Source: Chelativorans alearensis (GTDB lineage: Bacteria > Pseudomonadota > Alphaproteobacteria > Rhizobiales > Rhizobiaceae). From it: a stretch of 64,000 nt of DNA. Where the stretch lies: the NCBI RefSeq assembly GCF_010993735.1, contig NZ_WQNI01000012.1, forward strand, positions 62,001 to 126,000, given 5' to 3'. Shown here piece after piece: positions 8,671 to 17,585 of the stretch. Under the pieces are notes generated by a model. That model ran no database searches and had not been told where the DNA came from. It worked only from the letters and a program-made list of their open reading frames with translations. How positions within the stretch are numbered: position 1 is the stretch's first letter; every line of letters begins with the position of its first letter. The position numbers and the translations under genes are program-made.

Positions 8671-8726
8671 ATGTTTGATCATCTGTTTTGGTTGACCGAG
8701 AAGCAGTTCGCACGGCTTAAGCCACG
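8671..8726 (+). pseudogene. N-terminal fragment of an IS5-type transposase
   Basis: ATG at 8671 opens MFDHLFWLTEKQFARLKP, which resembles the first residues of IS5/IS1031-group transposases. It is cut after about 18 codons by the left end of the IS256 element. No other part of this transposase is found on the far side, so the IS256 insertion was accompanied by a deletion or rearrangement. Confidence 0.5.
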
Positions 8727-10152
8727 GTCGTGTCCCAGCCCGTGGTGTAGGTGCGGCGGTGACGAAGCCGCTCGCGCGCGCGCCCTCAACCGCGCTGTAG
8801 CGAGCGAGCGGCGTTAGGGCGGTCATCGATGTTCTCCAGTAAAGGTCGGGTTGCGAAGACCAACCTGATTCGAAGGAAGCATCGATGACCAACGACATAA
8901 TGGACCTGCGCGCGCTCGTGGAGAAGACCCCCGACGCCGATATTCTGCGCGACATGATCGGCTTTGCCGCCGAACGGCTGATGGAGTTGGAGGTGGGCGC
9001 GGCGACCGGCGCAGCCCATGGCGAGAAGAACCCGCTGCGGCTCGTCCAGCGCAACGGCTATCGCGATCGCGACTGGGAGACGCGGGCCGGCACCGTCGAG
9101 CTGCGCATTCCGAAGCTGCGGAAGGGCTCCTACTTTCCGAGCTTCCTGGAGCCGCGGCGCATGGCCGAGAAGGCGCTGACAGCGGTGATCCAGGAGGCGT
9201 ACATCCAGGGCATCTCGACGCGCTCGGTCGACGACCTGGTCAAGGCCATGGGCATGAGCGGCGTGTCCAAGAGCCAGGTGTCGCGGCTGTGCGAGGAGAT
9301 CGACGGCAAGGTGAAGGCCTTCCTCGATCGGCCGATCGAGGGCGACTGGCCATACCTATGGGTCGATGCCACCTACCTGAAGGTGCGCCGCGGCGGGCGC
9401 ATCGTCTCGGTCGCCGTCATCATCGCCATCGGCGTCAATGCGGACGGTCGGCGCGAAGTGCTCGGCATGGAGATCGGCACGTCGGAAGCCGAGCCGATCT
9501 GGACCGAGTTCCTGCGCAAGCTGACCCGGCGCGGCCTGCGCGGCGTCAAGCTGGTCGTCTCCGACGCCCACGAAGGCATCAAGGCGGCGGTGTCCAAGGT
9601 ATTGTGCGCCACCTGGCAACGCTGTCGAGTTCATTTCGCCCGCAATGTGTTGGCGCATGCCGGCAAGAGCGGGCGCCGCGTCGTCTCGGCCTTCATCGCC
9701 ACCGCCTTCGCCCAGGAGACGGCGGAAGCGGCCAGCGTGCAGTGGCGCGCCGTTGCCGACCAGATCCGGCCCAAGGTGCCGAAGCTTGCCGCCATCATGG
9801 ACGAGGCCGAACACGACGTGCTCGCCTACATGAGCTTTCCCAAGGAGCATCGGACCAAGCTGCACTCGACCAACCCGATCGAACGGCTCAACGGTGAGAT
9901 CAAGCGGCGCACCGAGGTCGTGGGCATCTTCCCCAACGATGACGCCATCGTCCGCCTCGTCGGCGCCTTGCTGCTCGAACAGAACGATGAATGGGCCGTG
10001 CAACGCGCCCGCTACATGACACTGGAAACCATCAGCCAGATGAGCGATGATCCACTCATCAGCCTGCCGGCAGTGGCACGCTGATCAGCCCGGCCCATGC
10101 CGGAGAGCATGGCGACCAATGCCGTCACCTACACCACGCCTGGGGGCACGAT
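8727..10152 (+). mobile_element. IS256-family insertion sequence, complete
   Basis: The element is about 1.43 kb with imperfect terminal inverted repeats. The left end (8727-8753) and the complement of the right end (10126-10152) match at 21 of 27 positions and share the inner block CGTGGTGTAGGTG. It contains one transposase gene. No 8-9 bp target duplication is evident at these boundaries: the left flank ends in AAGCCACG and the right begins CATCGGCG. The two sides also carry unrelated gene fragments (IS5-type on the left, a DUF6894 gene on the right), so the locus was rearranged after or during insertion. A truncated copy is at 46314-46677. Confidence 0.88.
8885..10084 (+). CDS. IS256-family transposase
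   Basis: This 399-residue DDE transposase of the Mutator/IS256 type has its catalytic motifs in order: [10 protein letters not shown] (first Asp, about residue 161), [13 protein letters not shown] (second Asp, about 227), and [20 protein letters not shown] (Glu, about 334). The C2H-like segment [14 protein letters not shown], typical of the family, is also present. Length and frame are intact, so the element may be active. It starts at ATG 8885, 158 bp inside the left terminal repeat. It carries out cut-and-paste or copy-out transposition of its own element. Confidence 0.93.
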   Translation: MTNDIMDLRALVEKTPDADILRDMIGFAAERLMELEVGAATGAAHGEKNPLRLVQRNGYRDRDWETRAGTVELRIPKLRKGSYFPSFLEPRRMAEKALTAVIQEAYIQGISTRSVDDLVKAMGMSGVSKSQVSRLCEEIDGKVKAFLDRPIEGDWPYLWVDATYLKVRRGGRIVSVAVIIAIGVNADGRREVLGMEIGTSEAEPIWTEFLRKLTRRGLRGVKLVVSDAHEGIKAAVSKVLCATWQRCRVHFARNVLAHAGKSGRRVVSAFIATAFAQETAEAASVQWRAVADQIRPKVPKLAAIMDEAEHDVLAYMSFPKEHRTKLHSTNPIERLNGEIKRRTEVVGIFPNDDAIVRLVGALLLEQNDEWAVQRARYMTLETISQMSDDPLISLPAVAR

Positions 10153-10321
10153 CATCGGCGAAGCTATTAGGAAGGTCTGCGTGCAACCTTGGATCCCGAA
10201 GCGCTTCCAGGATGAACAGGTATGCATGGATTATTGCGTTCTCCAGGTCGTCGCACACGACCTTCCTGACGGCGAAGATTCCACTGATTTCCGACCGCAG
10301 ATGAAAGCAATACTTGGACAC
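10085..10321 (-). pseudogene. DUF6894-like small protein, 3' end replaced by IS256
   Basis: The N-terminal 56 residues (from GTG at 10319-10321: MSKYCFHLRSEISG, then CDDLENAIIHAYLFILEALR) resemble DUF6894 proteins, which are short Y/F-F-H-x-R proteins of unknown role. The frame then enters the right end of the IS256 element at 10152 and stops at 10085 with a nonsense tail. The gene is read toward the IS and was cut by it. It lies 7 bp after another small minus-strand gene. Confidence 0.5.
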
Positions 10322-10327
10322 GGCAGC

Positions 10328-10609
10328 TCACAAAATGACAATCGCTCTGGGGCCATGATACTCGATCGTGAGCCCCTGACGCTTCGCAAGGCGCGCATAT
10401 TCGTTGATGTCGCGCAGGTCTGTCGCAATGACACACTTGTTCGCCATTCCACGCCTCCTGACTTCGGCCAGGAGATTCTTCCCGCGACTGGACACCGCAC
10501 GCACTTCCCATCGGCGATGGTGAAGCTGTCGAATGTAAAGATCGGCGGAAGCGGTGCGGGTCAAAGTCGAAGGCCGATGACTGTCCGGCCAGTGGTCTGG
10601 TTCCGACAA
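10328..10609 (-). CDS. Hypothetical small protein
   Basis: A 93-residue frame; an internal ATG would give a 39-residue protein beginning MANKCVIATDLRDINEYARL. I do not recognise it. It is placed as a possible operon partner of the DUF6894-like gene (7-bp gap, same strand). The N-terminal third is Arg/Ser-rich and looks less protein-like, so the shorter form is the safer reading. Confidence 0.35.
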   Translation of the reverse strand: MSEPDHWPDSHRPSTLTRTASADLYIRQLHHRRWEVRAVSSRGKNLLAEVRRRGMANKCVIATDLRDINEYARLAKRQGLTIEYHGPRAIVIL

Positions 10610-10705
10610 ATTGCTTCCCTCCGCGATGTCGAAAATGGAACTATTGAGCCATTTACATTGCAGGGAACGTTATCCTCTTTGCGCTGCGTCAAAGCGGTGC
10701 GGTAG

Positions 10706-11548
10706 TATGCGCCAGCCCGACACCGGACCTGATGCGCCTGAACGCGGCTCCTATGGGGGACTGGGTGCCGCTGCCGGCACGGCTTCTCGAAGTCTTGCGC
10801 CTCGGGCTCAAGATCGGGGCGAGCTTCCGGCGGAGCGTTCGACATCGGCAAGGGTGATGCCGTCACCGCTTGGGGCTTCGGTCCCGGAGTGGCGGATCCG
10901 ATGCGCATTTGCGCGGCGATGGCAGCGAACCGGCGGCCGGCGCACGATCTGCTTGCGGGTGGATGCGCCGGGCAGACGCGCGCAAGTTTGCGCCGTTCTC
11001 AATCGACCTCACGGGATCGCCAAGGGTTACGGCGCGGATCGACTGGCCGAGATACTCGGCGCTTTCGGTATCGGGTCGGCACTCGTCGGCATAGACGGAG
11101 AGATGCGGGCGGCAGGTCTTCGCCCGCCGCGCCCCGCACTCGATCCTCGCGCTTCAGAATGCGGCCGTCGCGACGTCCGGAGACTATCGTCATTGGGTCG
11201 AGGTCCAGGGCCGGCGTCTGTCGCACACGATGAACCCTCACCGCGGCATGCCCCTTACGGAAGCACCCGCCTCGGTCACCGTCGTCGCGAGAACCTGCGC
11301 CGAGGCGGATGCTTGGGCGACCGCTGATGGTACTTGGACCCGACTCCGGTGCCGCCCACGCTCTGAAGCATGGGCTCGACACACTGTTTCTGGTGCGCGA
11401 CGACGAGGGTGGTATCAGCGCGCACCCGGTAGGACAGCTTTTCTCCAAAGAGCATGCGGCGGTCGCCACACACGGCACCCCGATTGACCGGCATCAAGGC
11501 CGAGAACGCCGATCCATGGGCAGGTTTTCAGGCGGAAAGCCTTGTCAA
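10706..11548 (+). pseudogene. ApbE-family FMN transferase pseudogene (several frameshifts)
   Basis: Pieces of an ApbE-type FAD:protein FMN transferase follow one another in changing frames: LMRLNAAPMGDWVPLP near 10730, GGAFDIGKGDAVTAWGFGPG near 10820, FSIDLTG near 10995 and GIAKGYGADRLAEILGAFGI from 11020. Then come AVATSGDYRHWVEVQGRRLS near 11160, HTMNPHRGMPL near 11227 and VLGPDSGAAHALKHGLDTLF near 11335. At least four indels separate them; one is a missing base in ACGG-ATC and another a two-base loss in ACCGC-TGATG. The N-terminal start is not visible. ApbE attaches FMN to redox proteins in the periplasm; this copy cannot be functional. The last segment is in frame with the following ATPase gene. 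Confidence 0.8.
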
Positions 11549-13471
11549 ATGGAACAGACCCGAATGGATCATCTAAGCAGCGATCGCTTCAAGACGGCCC
11601 TTCTGCTGGTGGCACTGACGGGCCTCATGCTTGGGCTCGTGCTACACTTATCCGGCCGGACCGAGGCCCCCGCTATCGCCTGGACCGTCGGCGTCATCCC
11701 CGTCCTTGCCGCGCTCCTGCTGGAAATCCTCCGCAGCCTGTGGCGCGGCGAAGTCGGACTCGACATCGTCGCAGCCCTGTCCATGTCAGCCGCACTCACG
11801 TTTGGCGAAACGCTGGCCGCGGCGGTCGTCGCGGTGATGTATTCGGGCGGCACCTTTCTCGAGAGCTTCGCCGAAGGCCATGCACGGCGGGAGATGCAGG
11901 ACCTGCTCTCGCGTGTACCACGTACCGCCACCCGGCACCGCAACGGCGAACTCGAGGATGTGCCGCTCGACGAGATCCGACCGGGCGACTGCTTATTGAT
12001 CCGCCAGGGTGATGTCGTGCCCGTGGATGGCACGATCGCGTCCGAGGCGGCTTTCCTCGATACCTCGGCGCTGACCGGAGAATCCCTGCCGGTTCGCCTT
12101 GCTCGCGACGCGGAGGCCATGAGCGGCTCGACCAATGCGGGCGATGCTTTTGACCTGAAGGCAATCCGCCGGGCTAAGGAGAGCACCTATGCCGGGATCG
12201 TTCGGCTGGTCGAAGAAGCGCAGAGGTCGAAAGCGCCAATGTCCCGGCTGGCTGACCGCTGGTCCCTCGGCTTTCTCGTACCAACCGTCGCGCTGGCCTT
12301 CGCTGCCTGGTGGTTCACGGACGATCCGATCCGGGCCGTCGCGGTTCTGGTCGTGGCCACCCCCTGTCCCCTGATCCTGGCCGTGCCGGTGGCATTGGTG
12401 GCGGGGTTGTCGCGGGCGGCGCATTTCGGGGTTCTCATCAAAGGGGCGAAGCCACTCGAGGCGATGGCACGCATCCGAACGCTGATCCTCGACAAGACGG
12501 GCACATTGACCGAAGGGCGCCCGCAGATCGTCTCGATCGACAGCCACGACGGCATGGCCGAAGACGACATCCTGCGCCTTGCCGCAGCGCTTGACCAGGC
12601 ATCAAAGCATCCCGTCGCCCAAGCCATCGTTGCGGCCGCGAAGGAACGCGGCCTCGCCCTGCCGGTGCCTTCGGAGGCGGCCGAAGTACCGGGTGAGGGG
12701 GTCGTGGGAAGTGTCGATGGCCGCAAGGTCGTTGTAGGTGGCGATGGATTTGTGGCCCGGCGCGTCGGGCGAAAAAGGGGCGACCATCCGGCTCTCGCAG
12801 CCGGATCTGTCCTCGTCGCCGTTGCGGTGGACGGCCATATGGCGGGCCATCTCGTCATGGCCGATCCCCTGCGCGACGGAACGGAAGCCATGCTCACGGG
12901 GCTGCGGCGGGAAGGTGTCTCGCGCATTCTTCTGGCGACGGGCGATCGTGCCAAGGTAGCCGAACGCGTGACAGAAGGTCTTGGGTTCGACGGCCTTCGG
13001 GCGGGACTGACACCGGACCAGAAAGTCCTGCTGGTCCTGACCGAACGCAAGAACGGCCCAGTGATGATGGTCGGCGATGGCGTGAACGATGCTCCGGCGC
13101 TCGCCGCCGCCGATGTGGGCGTGGCCATGGGCGCGCGGGGCGCCGCCGCCTCTGCCGAGGCCGCCGATGTCGTGCTGCTCGTCGACCGGGTCGACCGCCT
13201 TGGACCGGGGATCGAGATCGCCCGACGTTCCAAGCGTATCGCGGTCGAAAGTGTCGTGGCCGGGATCGGCCTCTCGGTGCTCGGAATGGTGGCCGCGGCT
13301 TTCGGCTATCTTACACCTGTGCAGGGCGCTCTCCTTCAGGAACTTATCGATGTGGCCGTGATCCTGAACGCGCTGCGTGCCCTGCGCATCAAGCCGCATG
13401 AACCTTCTGCTTCGGCGGTTGCGATCGAACCGAGGGCGCGAATTTCAGAGTTAAAGGAATACGCATCATGA
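11549..13471 (+). CDS. Heavy-metal translocating P-type ATPase (P1B, TPCP type)
   Basis: This 640-residue P1B ATPase lacks an N-terminal metal-binding domain. It has the actuator loop [13 protein letters not shown] and the membrane motif [11 protein letters not shown] (Cys at about 273). The phosphorylation site is DKTGTLTEG (Asp at about 315), the nucleotide-domain HP motif is SKHPVAQAI, and the hinge is [20 protein letters not shown] from about 509. The frame is open back to 11309 because the ApbE relic upstream is in frame. I chose ATG 11549 as the start; ATG 11564 is an alternative. TPCP in the fourth core helix is unlike the CPC of Cu/Zn pumps and resembles the P1B-5 group linked to Ni/Fe. 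The metal is therefore uncertain. Its stop overlaps a VIT-family pseudogene (ATGA), which suggests an ancestral metal-homeostasis operon. Confidence 0.88.
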   Translation: MEQTRMDHLSSDRFKTALLLVALTGLMLGLVLHLSGRTEAPAIAWTVGVIPVLAALLLEILRSLWRGEVGLDIVAALSMSAALTFGETLAAAVVAVMYSGGTFLESFAEGHARREMQDLLSRVPRTATRHRNGELEDVPLDEIRPGDCLLIRQGDVVPVDGTIASEAAFLDTSALTGESLPVRLARDAEAMSGSTNAGDAFDLKAIRRAKESTYAGIVRLVEEAQRSKAPMSRLADRWSLGFLVPTVALAFAAWWFTDDPIRAVAVLVVATPCPLILAVPVALVAGLSRAAHFGVLIKGAKPLEAMARIRTLILDKTGTLTEGRPQIVSIDSHDGMAEDDILRLAAALDQASKHPVAQAIVAAAKERGLALPVPSEAAEVPGEGVVGSVDGRKVVVGGDGFVARRVGRKRGDHPALAAGSVLVAVAVDGHMAGHLVMADPLRDGTEAMLTGLRREGVSRILLATGDRAKVAERVTEGLGFDGLRAGLTPDQKVLLVLTERKNGPVMMVGDGVNDAPALAAADVGVAMGARGAAASAEAADVVLLVDRVDRLGPGIEIARRSKRIAVESVVAGIGLSVLGMVAAAFGYLTPVQGALLQELIDVAVILNALRALRIKPHEPSASAVAIEPRARISELKEYAS

Positions 13472-13842
13472 GCCGCCTCTCGCACTCCGAGATCCACATG
13501 GTTCATCGGATCGGCTGGCTCCGCGCGGCGGTGTTGGGCGCGAACGACGGGATCGTCTCGACGTCAAGCCTTGTCGTCGGCGTTGCCGCAGCTGGTTCGA
13601 GACAGACCGAAAGTCCTGATAGCCGGCCTCGTGGCAGGCGCCATGTCCATGGCAGCGGGCGAATATGTCTCGGTCAGCTCCCAAACAGACGTCAAAAAGG
13701 CGGACCTTGCACGAGAGACGCGCGAACTCGCGGAAACGCCCGAGGCGGAGCTGGAAGAGCCCCGCACATCCGTGACGAGGTGGAAGAACGGATGCGTAGC
13801 GCAATCTACTAGGCCAGTGGTTGGACATGGGTTTGGAGCCTG
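13468..13842 (+). pseudogene. VIT1/CCC1-family Fe/Mn transporter, frameshifted and truncated
   Basis: It opens with ATG at 13468, overlapping the ATPase stop (ATGA). The text is clear VIT family: [20 protein letters not shown], then [20 protein letters not shown]. After about 44 codons the homology jumps one frame ([40 protein letters not shown]) and ends near 13780 after AELEE. The C-terminal membrane half is missing. VIT proteins move Fe or Mn across the membrane; this copy is dead. It supports a metal-related role for the neighbouring ATPase. Confidence 0.82.
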
Positions 13843-13872
13843 ACCTGCCATTCCGGCATATAGCTGGAACGC

Positions 13873-14283
13873 CTAGTCACGACGCCGTTCGGTCAACAGC
13901 TGGTCGAAGGAAGCCAGCGGGACAACACCTTTGACGGAACGAGCAAGATCATCGTCGAGTGTCACGAAAGCATCAGCCTGCAACTTCGCAAGCGCCACGT
14001 ACTCGGCTGCAAAGGTATCCTTCCATCGGAGTTGCTCTGCGATGTCCCACGCAACCTACTGAAGAACCCGATCGCCGAGCAGCCTGATCTTGAGCGATCT
14101 CATGTGATCGAGCTGGGAGGCGGCCTCTTTCCGGACGATTTCCCCGCGAAGTACTGAAGCATAGAGATGAGAAAGCGCTTGGGATCTCAGCAAGGTGGGC
14201 GCGACCAAGCTATTTTGGACGGGGACGTCGATCCGTTCGCGAAATAGTCGAAGTGCTGTGTCCAGCGCAATCACATATCGCAT
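13873..14283 (-). pseudogene. PIN-domain nuclease (VapC-like) with one in-frame amber codon
   Basis: Read from ATG 14281-14283, 75 codons give a PIN N-terminus (MRYVIALDTALRLFRERI, with the first acidic metal ligand; LRLLGDRVLQ-type helix at the end). A TAG stands at 14056-14058. Translation in the same frame then continues without any shift as VAWDIAEQLRWKDTFAAEYV, followed by ADAFVTLDDDLARSVKG with the second acidic cluster, to a TAG at 13873. The whole is 137 codons, a normal PIN length. A single stop codon has therefore split an otherwise intact ribonuclease toxin. No cognate antitoxin gene is recognisable upstream. Confidence 0.72.
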
Positions 14284-14652
14284 GTGCCGCTCCCGCGTTT
14301 TTCGAAGCCCGAGTCAGTGGATACCAGCTCATCGCACAGAATTTCCGGTTTGTCCGCGCACCAGCCATTGACAACGCTGGTCGTGGACGACTGTTCTCCA
14401 CCCGTAAAGTGCACTGATGGATATTCCAGTTTGGGGCCGGGAGTTGTTCGTCCGCTATAAAGAAACCGGCGCGCCATTCGTGAGCGCGGATCCGTAGCGC
14501 CGCTCAGCTCAAATCATTACCGCGGTCATTGGCGATCGGACGACGCTTCCTCGCCACAGAGAGAAAGCGCCGCCACGTCACCGATTGAGTCTCAATCGGC
14601 TCCTGTCCACCTGAGATCTGCCTCTTCTGCTCTGCTTCGCGGGGCTTGAAAT
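14284..14652. other. Intergenic region, no gene recognised
   Basis: This stretch separates the PIN-domain gene from the MFS exporter. A minus-strand frame at 14271-14477 overlaps the PIN start, where an antitoxin would be expected, but the 68-residue product is not recognisable. Nothing else is supported. Confidence 0.5.
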
Positions 14653-15861
14653 TCAGCTGCGCGCCTGCAGCAGCGCCAGGACGATCGTCGAGGCCGCCAG
14701 GACGGCGGTAAGGGTCAACGGCCCGGAAGCGCCATAGTGATCGACGATATAACCGCCGAACACCGCGCCTATGCTGATGGCGACCTGGAACGATACGACC
14801 ATCAAGCTGCCAGCAGCCTCCAAGGCGTCCGCAGCGCCCCGGGACAAGTTGGTCGGCAACACCACCGGAGCCATCCCAAAAGCGAAACCCCAAAGTGTAA
14901 CCAGGGAAAACGCGATGGCGCTATATGCGCCCCAGAATATGAGAGCAAGCGCAGCGAACGCCATCAATGCGCTGGTGACAGCGAGTGCCATGCGAATATT
15001 GGCATCTGCCAGTCGGCCGCCGGCGACGTTGCCGATCACAGCGGCAACACCAAACCCGAGGAGCGCCAATGCAATCGGCCCCGTGTCAAGGAGCGTCACT
15101 TGTTCGAGGAAAGGTCGCACGTAGACCGAGCCGGCAAAATGTCCCGTCATCAGCAACAGGATGGCAAGCATTCCGAGTTGAACTGCGCGCCGTTTCATCA
15201 GCTGGAAGACGTCAACAAGACTGTTGCTTGTGCTTGCGGGTAGCCTCGGCAAACTAAGTACCTGCAGCAGCATCGCAAGCGCTGCGAGCCCTGCAGTGAT
15301 CGCCGTGGCGGCACGCCAGCCGAGCCAATCGCTGATCAAAGCACCCATTGATGGTGCAGCTATGGTGGCAAGAGAGACGCCGAGGGTGACTATAGCCATC
15401 CCTCGACCTGTCGCATTGGTGCCAACCAATCTCGCCACGACCGCAACTGAAAGCGCCCAGAAACCACTCAGCGCGACGCCGAGCCCGGCGCGGCCCAACA
15501 ACAATAGCCAAAAATCGGTCGCGAGCGCCGCCAGGAGATTGGAGCCAATAGCCAAGGCACTTAGGCCAACCAAGACAGTTTTCCGGTTCAGTTTGCCGAT
15601 GAGGACATTGCTCAACAAGGCCGCCACCGCGCCGACAGATGCCGTGGCGGTGACAACCTGACCGGCGGTTCCCTCGCTGATGCCGAGGTCCCGCGCCATT
15701 GGCGTTAACAAGCCTGCCGGCAGAAATTCAGCTGACACCAGCGCAAAGCTTGTGGCTGCCATTGAAATAACGGCAAACCACGTGTTGGGGCTCCATGTAC
15801 TGGGAACGGTAGAATCAAGGCCAATCGCGGGGCCGTCAGGCTGTGATGTTGTGTCCGTCAT
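14653..15861 (-). CDS. MFS exporter, DHA1 type (NepI/AraJ/YdhP-like)
   Basis: This 402-residue protein has twelve hydrophobic segments. The DHA1 features include the N-terminal LVSAEFLPAGLLTPMARDLG motif after a 30-residue cytoplasmic tail, the loop-2/3 motif GKLNRKTVL and the antiporter-type segment LLGRAGLGVALSGFWALSV. The closest described members export purine nucleosides, arabinose-type sugars or drugs by proton antiport. The substrate here is unknown. A strong GGAGG lies 7 bases before ATG but is buried in an inverted repeat. An AraC regulator gene is 59 bp upstream on the same strand and probably controls it. Confidence 0.9.
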   Translation of the reverse strand: MTDTTSQPDGPAIGLDSTVPSTWSPNTWFAVISMAATSFALVSAEFLPAGLLTPMARDLGISEGTAGQVVTATASVGAVAALLSNVLIGKLNRKTVLVGLSALAIGSNLLAALATDFWLLLLGRAGLGVALSGFWALSVAVVARLVGTNATGRGMAIVTLGVSLATIAAPSMGALISDWLGWRAATAITAGLAALAMLLQVLSLPRLPASTSNSLVDVFQLMKRRAVQLGMLAILLLMTGHFAGSVYVRPFLEQVTLLDTGPIALALLGFGVAAVIGNVAGGRLADANIRMALAVTSALMAFAALALIFWGAYSAIAFSLVTLWGFAFGMAPVVLPTNLSRGAADALEAAGSLMVVSFQVAISIGAVFGGYIVDHYGASGPLTLTAVLAASTIVLALLQARS

Positions 15862-15868
15862 TGAAGTA

Positions 15869-15920
15869 CCTCCAAGGATTGGAGGTCTTTATAGCGGGGT
15901 CTTTCAGGATTATATGTATC
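15869..15920 (-). promoter_or_regulatory. Leader/promoter of the MFS gene with SD-masking inverted repeat
   Basis: CCTCCAAGGATTGGAGG (15869-15885) is a perfect inverted repeat with a 3-base centre whose right arm, in the transcript, is the Shine-Dalgarno GGAGG of the MFS gene. Just upstream (about 15907-15920) the minus strand reads AGGATACATATAATCCT, a near-palindrome containing a TATAAT-like -10. The hairpin could either lower translation or be a DNA operator; which of these it is cannot be decided here. Confidence 0.5.
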
Positions 15921-16901
15921 CTAAAGTCCGAATTCTATGTCTGTTCGTCCGGAAATGGTGCGGCGCACAACGCCAGGGGAAGCGCCGGTGATCCGCTTGA
16001 AGGCGCGAGCGAAAGAAGCTTCAGACTTGTAACCCAAATAAGAAGCGATCTCGGCAATCGACATGTTTTGAACGAGCAACTCTCTTGCAAGCTGCATGCG
16101 CAGACGGGCGAGATAGCGTGCCGCGCCTTCCCCTAAGATGGCGCTAAAGCGTTCCGCGAAGATCGAGCGCGATTGACCTGCCACGCCAGCAAGGGTTTCG
16201 AGCGTCCAGTCACGGCCGGGATCTCTATGCATGGCTGCGAGCGCGCGACCGATATGATGATCACGGATCGCGGCGAGCCAGCCGCTGGTGGAGGCTCCGC
16301 TGCAGTTGACCCAGCAGCGAATAAGCCGCGCGACGAGTACGTCCGCCATACGTGACAAGACTGTGGCGCTGCCCATCTGGGGCTGCGACGCCTCTGCCGT
16401 CATGGCGGCGAGGAGGGGGCCGACGATCGGATCATTGCCATCAACATCACAGCCCTTGATGATCGGTGGCATCAGAGCGATCAGCGGGTTGAGGGCATTC
16501 GCACCCAAAGCCATGGAACCGCAGAACAGGGTGCTCGTTGCTCCTGTTCCTTCCTTCACCACTTCACAGACATTGCCCCCCAACTTGGTGATATGGCAGC
16601 TCTTGAGCGAGTCCCCCACAACATCCGGCGTACTGGCTAGTCGGTGTTCGACACCTTGTGGCAACAACACCAGATCGCCGTCTTGCAATTCCTGCCATCC
16701 CTGGGCCTCGGTATGGATCCAGCATGGCCCTTCACTGACGAAATGAAAGCGAAGCAGCTGCTGCTGCGGAAAGGTGATGCTCCATGGATGACGTAGCTCG
16801 CAGCGGCCGTAGTTGACTCCACTCAGGCGAAAGTCCTGTAGAACTTCGCTTAGTGCGTCGGTTGGAATACGTGTCGGAGACTGGGATGAACGATCAAGCA
16901 T
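15921..16901 (-). CDS. AraC-family regulator with cupin sensor domain
   Basis: This 326-residue protein has an N-terminal cupin-like sensor (LLRFHFVSEGPCWIHTEAQG, then LQDGDLVLLPQGVEHRLAST). A C-terminal double helix-turn-helix follows: TLETLAGVAGQSRSIFAERF about residue 240, and IAEIASYLGYKSEASFARAF with the family signature GASPGVVRR. It is transcribed toward the MFS exporter, 59 bp away, and probably activates it in response to a small ligand. Many AraC regulators with this architecture sense antimicrobial or aromatic compounds. That is family knowledge, not proof for this gene. Confidence 0.9.
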   Translation of the reverse strand: MLDRSSQSPTRIPTDALSEVLQDFRLSGVNYGRCELRHPWSITFPQQQLLRFHFVSEGPCWIHTEAQGWQELQDGDLVLLPQGVEHRLASTPDVVGDSLKSCHITKLGGNVCEVVKEGTGATSTLFCGSMALGANALNPLIALMPPIIKGCDVDGNDPIVGPLLAAMTAEASQPQMGSATVLSRMADVLVARLIRCWVNCSGASTSGWLAAIRDHHIGRALAAMHRDPGRDWTLETLAGVAGQSRSIFAERFSAILGEGAARYLARLRMQLARELLVQNMSIAEIASYLGYKSEASFARAFKRITGASPGVVRRTISGRTDIEFGL

Positions 16902-17585
16902 TAGGCTAATTTATATGCCAGGCGTCCGGCATGCAAGTAATGCATCTGTGCCATGGTCGCCGCCGGCGCCATCAATGAGAATGGAAACAACTGACCCCTC
17001 TCATTGTAGAAGTTTATATCACAGCCTAGCTGACACTGTGACCCGGCTCATTAATGGGATAAGAGCCGACCAGGGCTTCATCCAAGACGCGCGGGCGCAG
17101 TTCCGCATCGGCTTTGTCCGAATTTGAAGTGATGACCCGTATTGCCGCACGGATGTCGTCATGAGCTATGGCCGCTTTCGGGCAGCAGCAACGACTGCCG
17201 CTATGACCGAGGTTGGGGCGCCTTGCCGACAAGTAGTCTAGGGCCGGACGTTGACGGGCGGCTTTCGGGGCGAACTCATCAAAAACTGCTGTTCCGCTCG
17301 CGACCATTCGAGACCTTCCGGGACTCATATCCGTTTCCAAGACCGGCCATTGAGCGCAACCAGCGCTCGGGACAAACCCACACATTTACGGGCGGGAGGT
17401 TACCTTTCAAATCTGCTTTCAGTGCAACCAGCACTGATGACCCCGAGCCGGCTCGCGATCCGGATGCGATTGCCGAGATCGGTAGGGCCGCTTGCCCATG
17501 GCAGCACAATTATTGTTGACATTTATGATCAAGTTTGTGATTCCACCTAGAATATTCTGATTTCACTCCAGTTTTAGGTGCTTAG
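16902..17585. other. Long intergenic region before the ABC importer operon
   Basis: No gene is recognised in these 684 bases. The last 80 bases before the importer operon are A+T-rich and carry TTGACA at 17516-17521, which has no well-placed -10 partner. I found no cobalamin-riboswitch core and no clear Fur/Irr-type box. Frames on the minus strand (17026-17385, 17279-17509) encode nothing I know. Confidence 0.5.

Noticed and set aside
14271-14477. 68-codon minus-strand frame just upstream of the PIN gene, considered as antitoxin
   Set aside because: No VapB, Phd or AbrB-like pattern; only the position fits. Not called.
16902-17585. Cobalamin riboswitch or Fur/Irr box before the metal-chelate-type importer
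   Set aside because: Looked for the conserved B12-box core and for iron-box palindromes; none was found.
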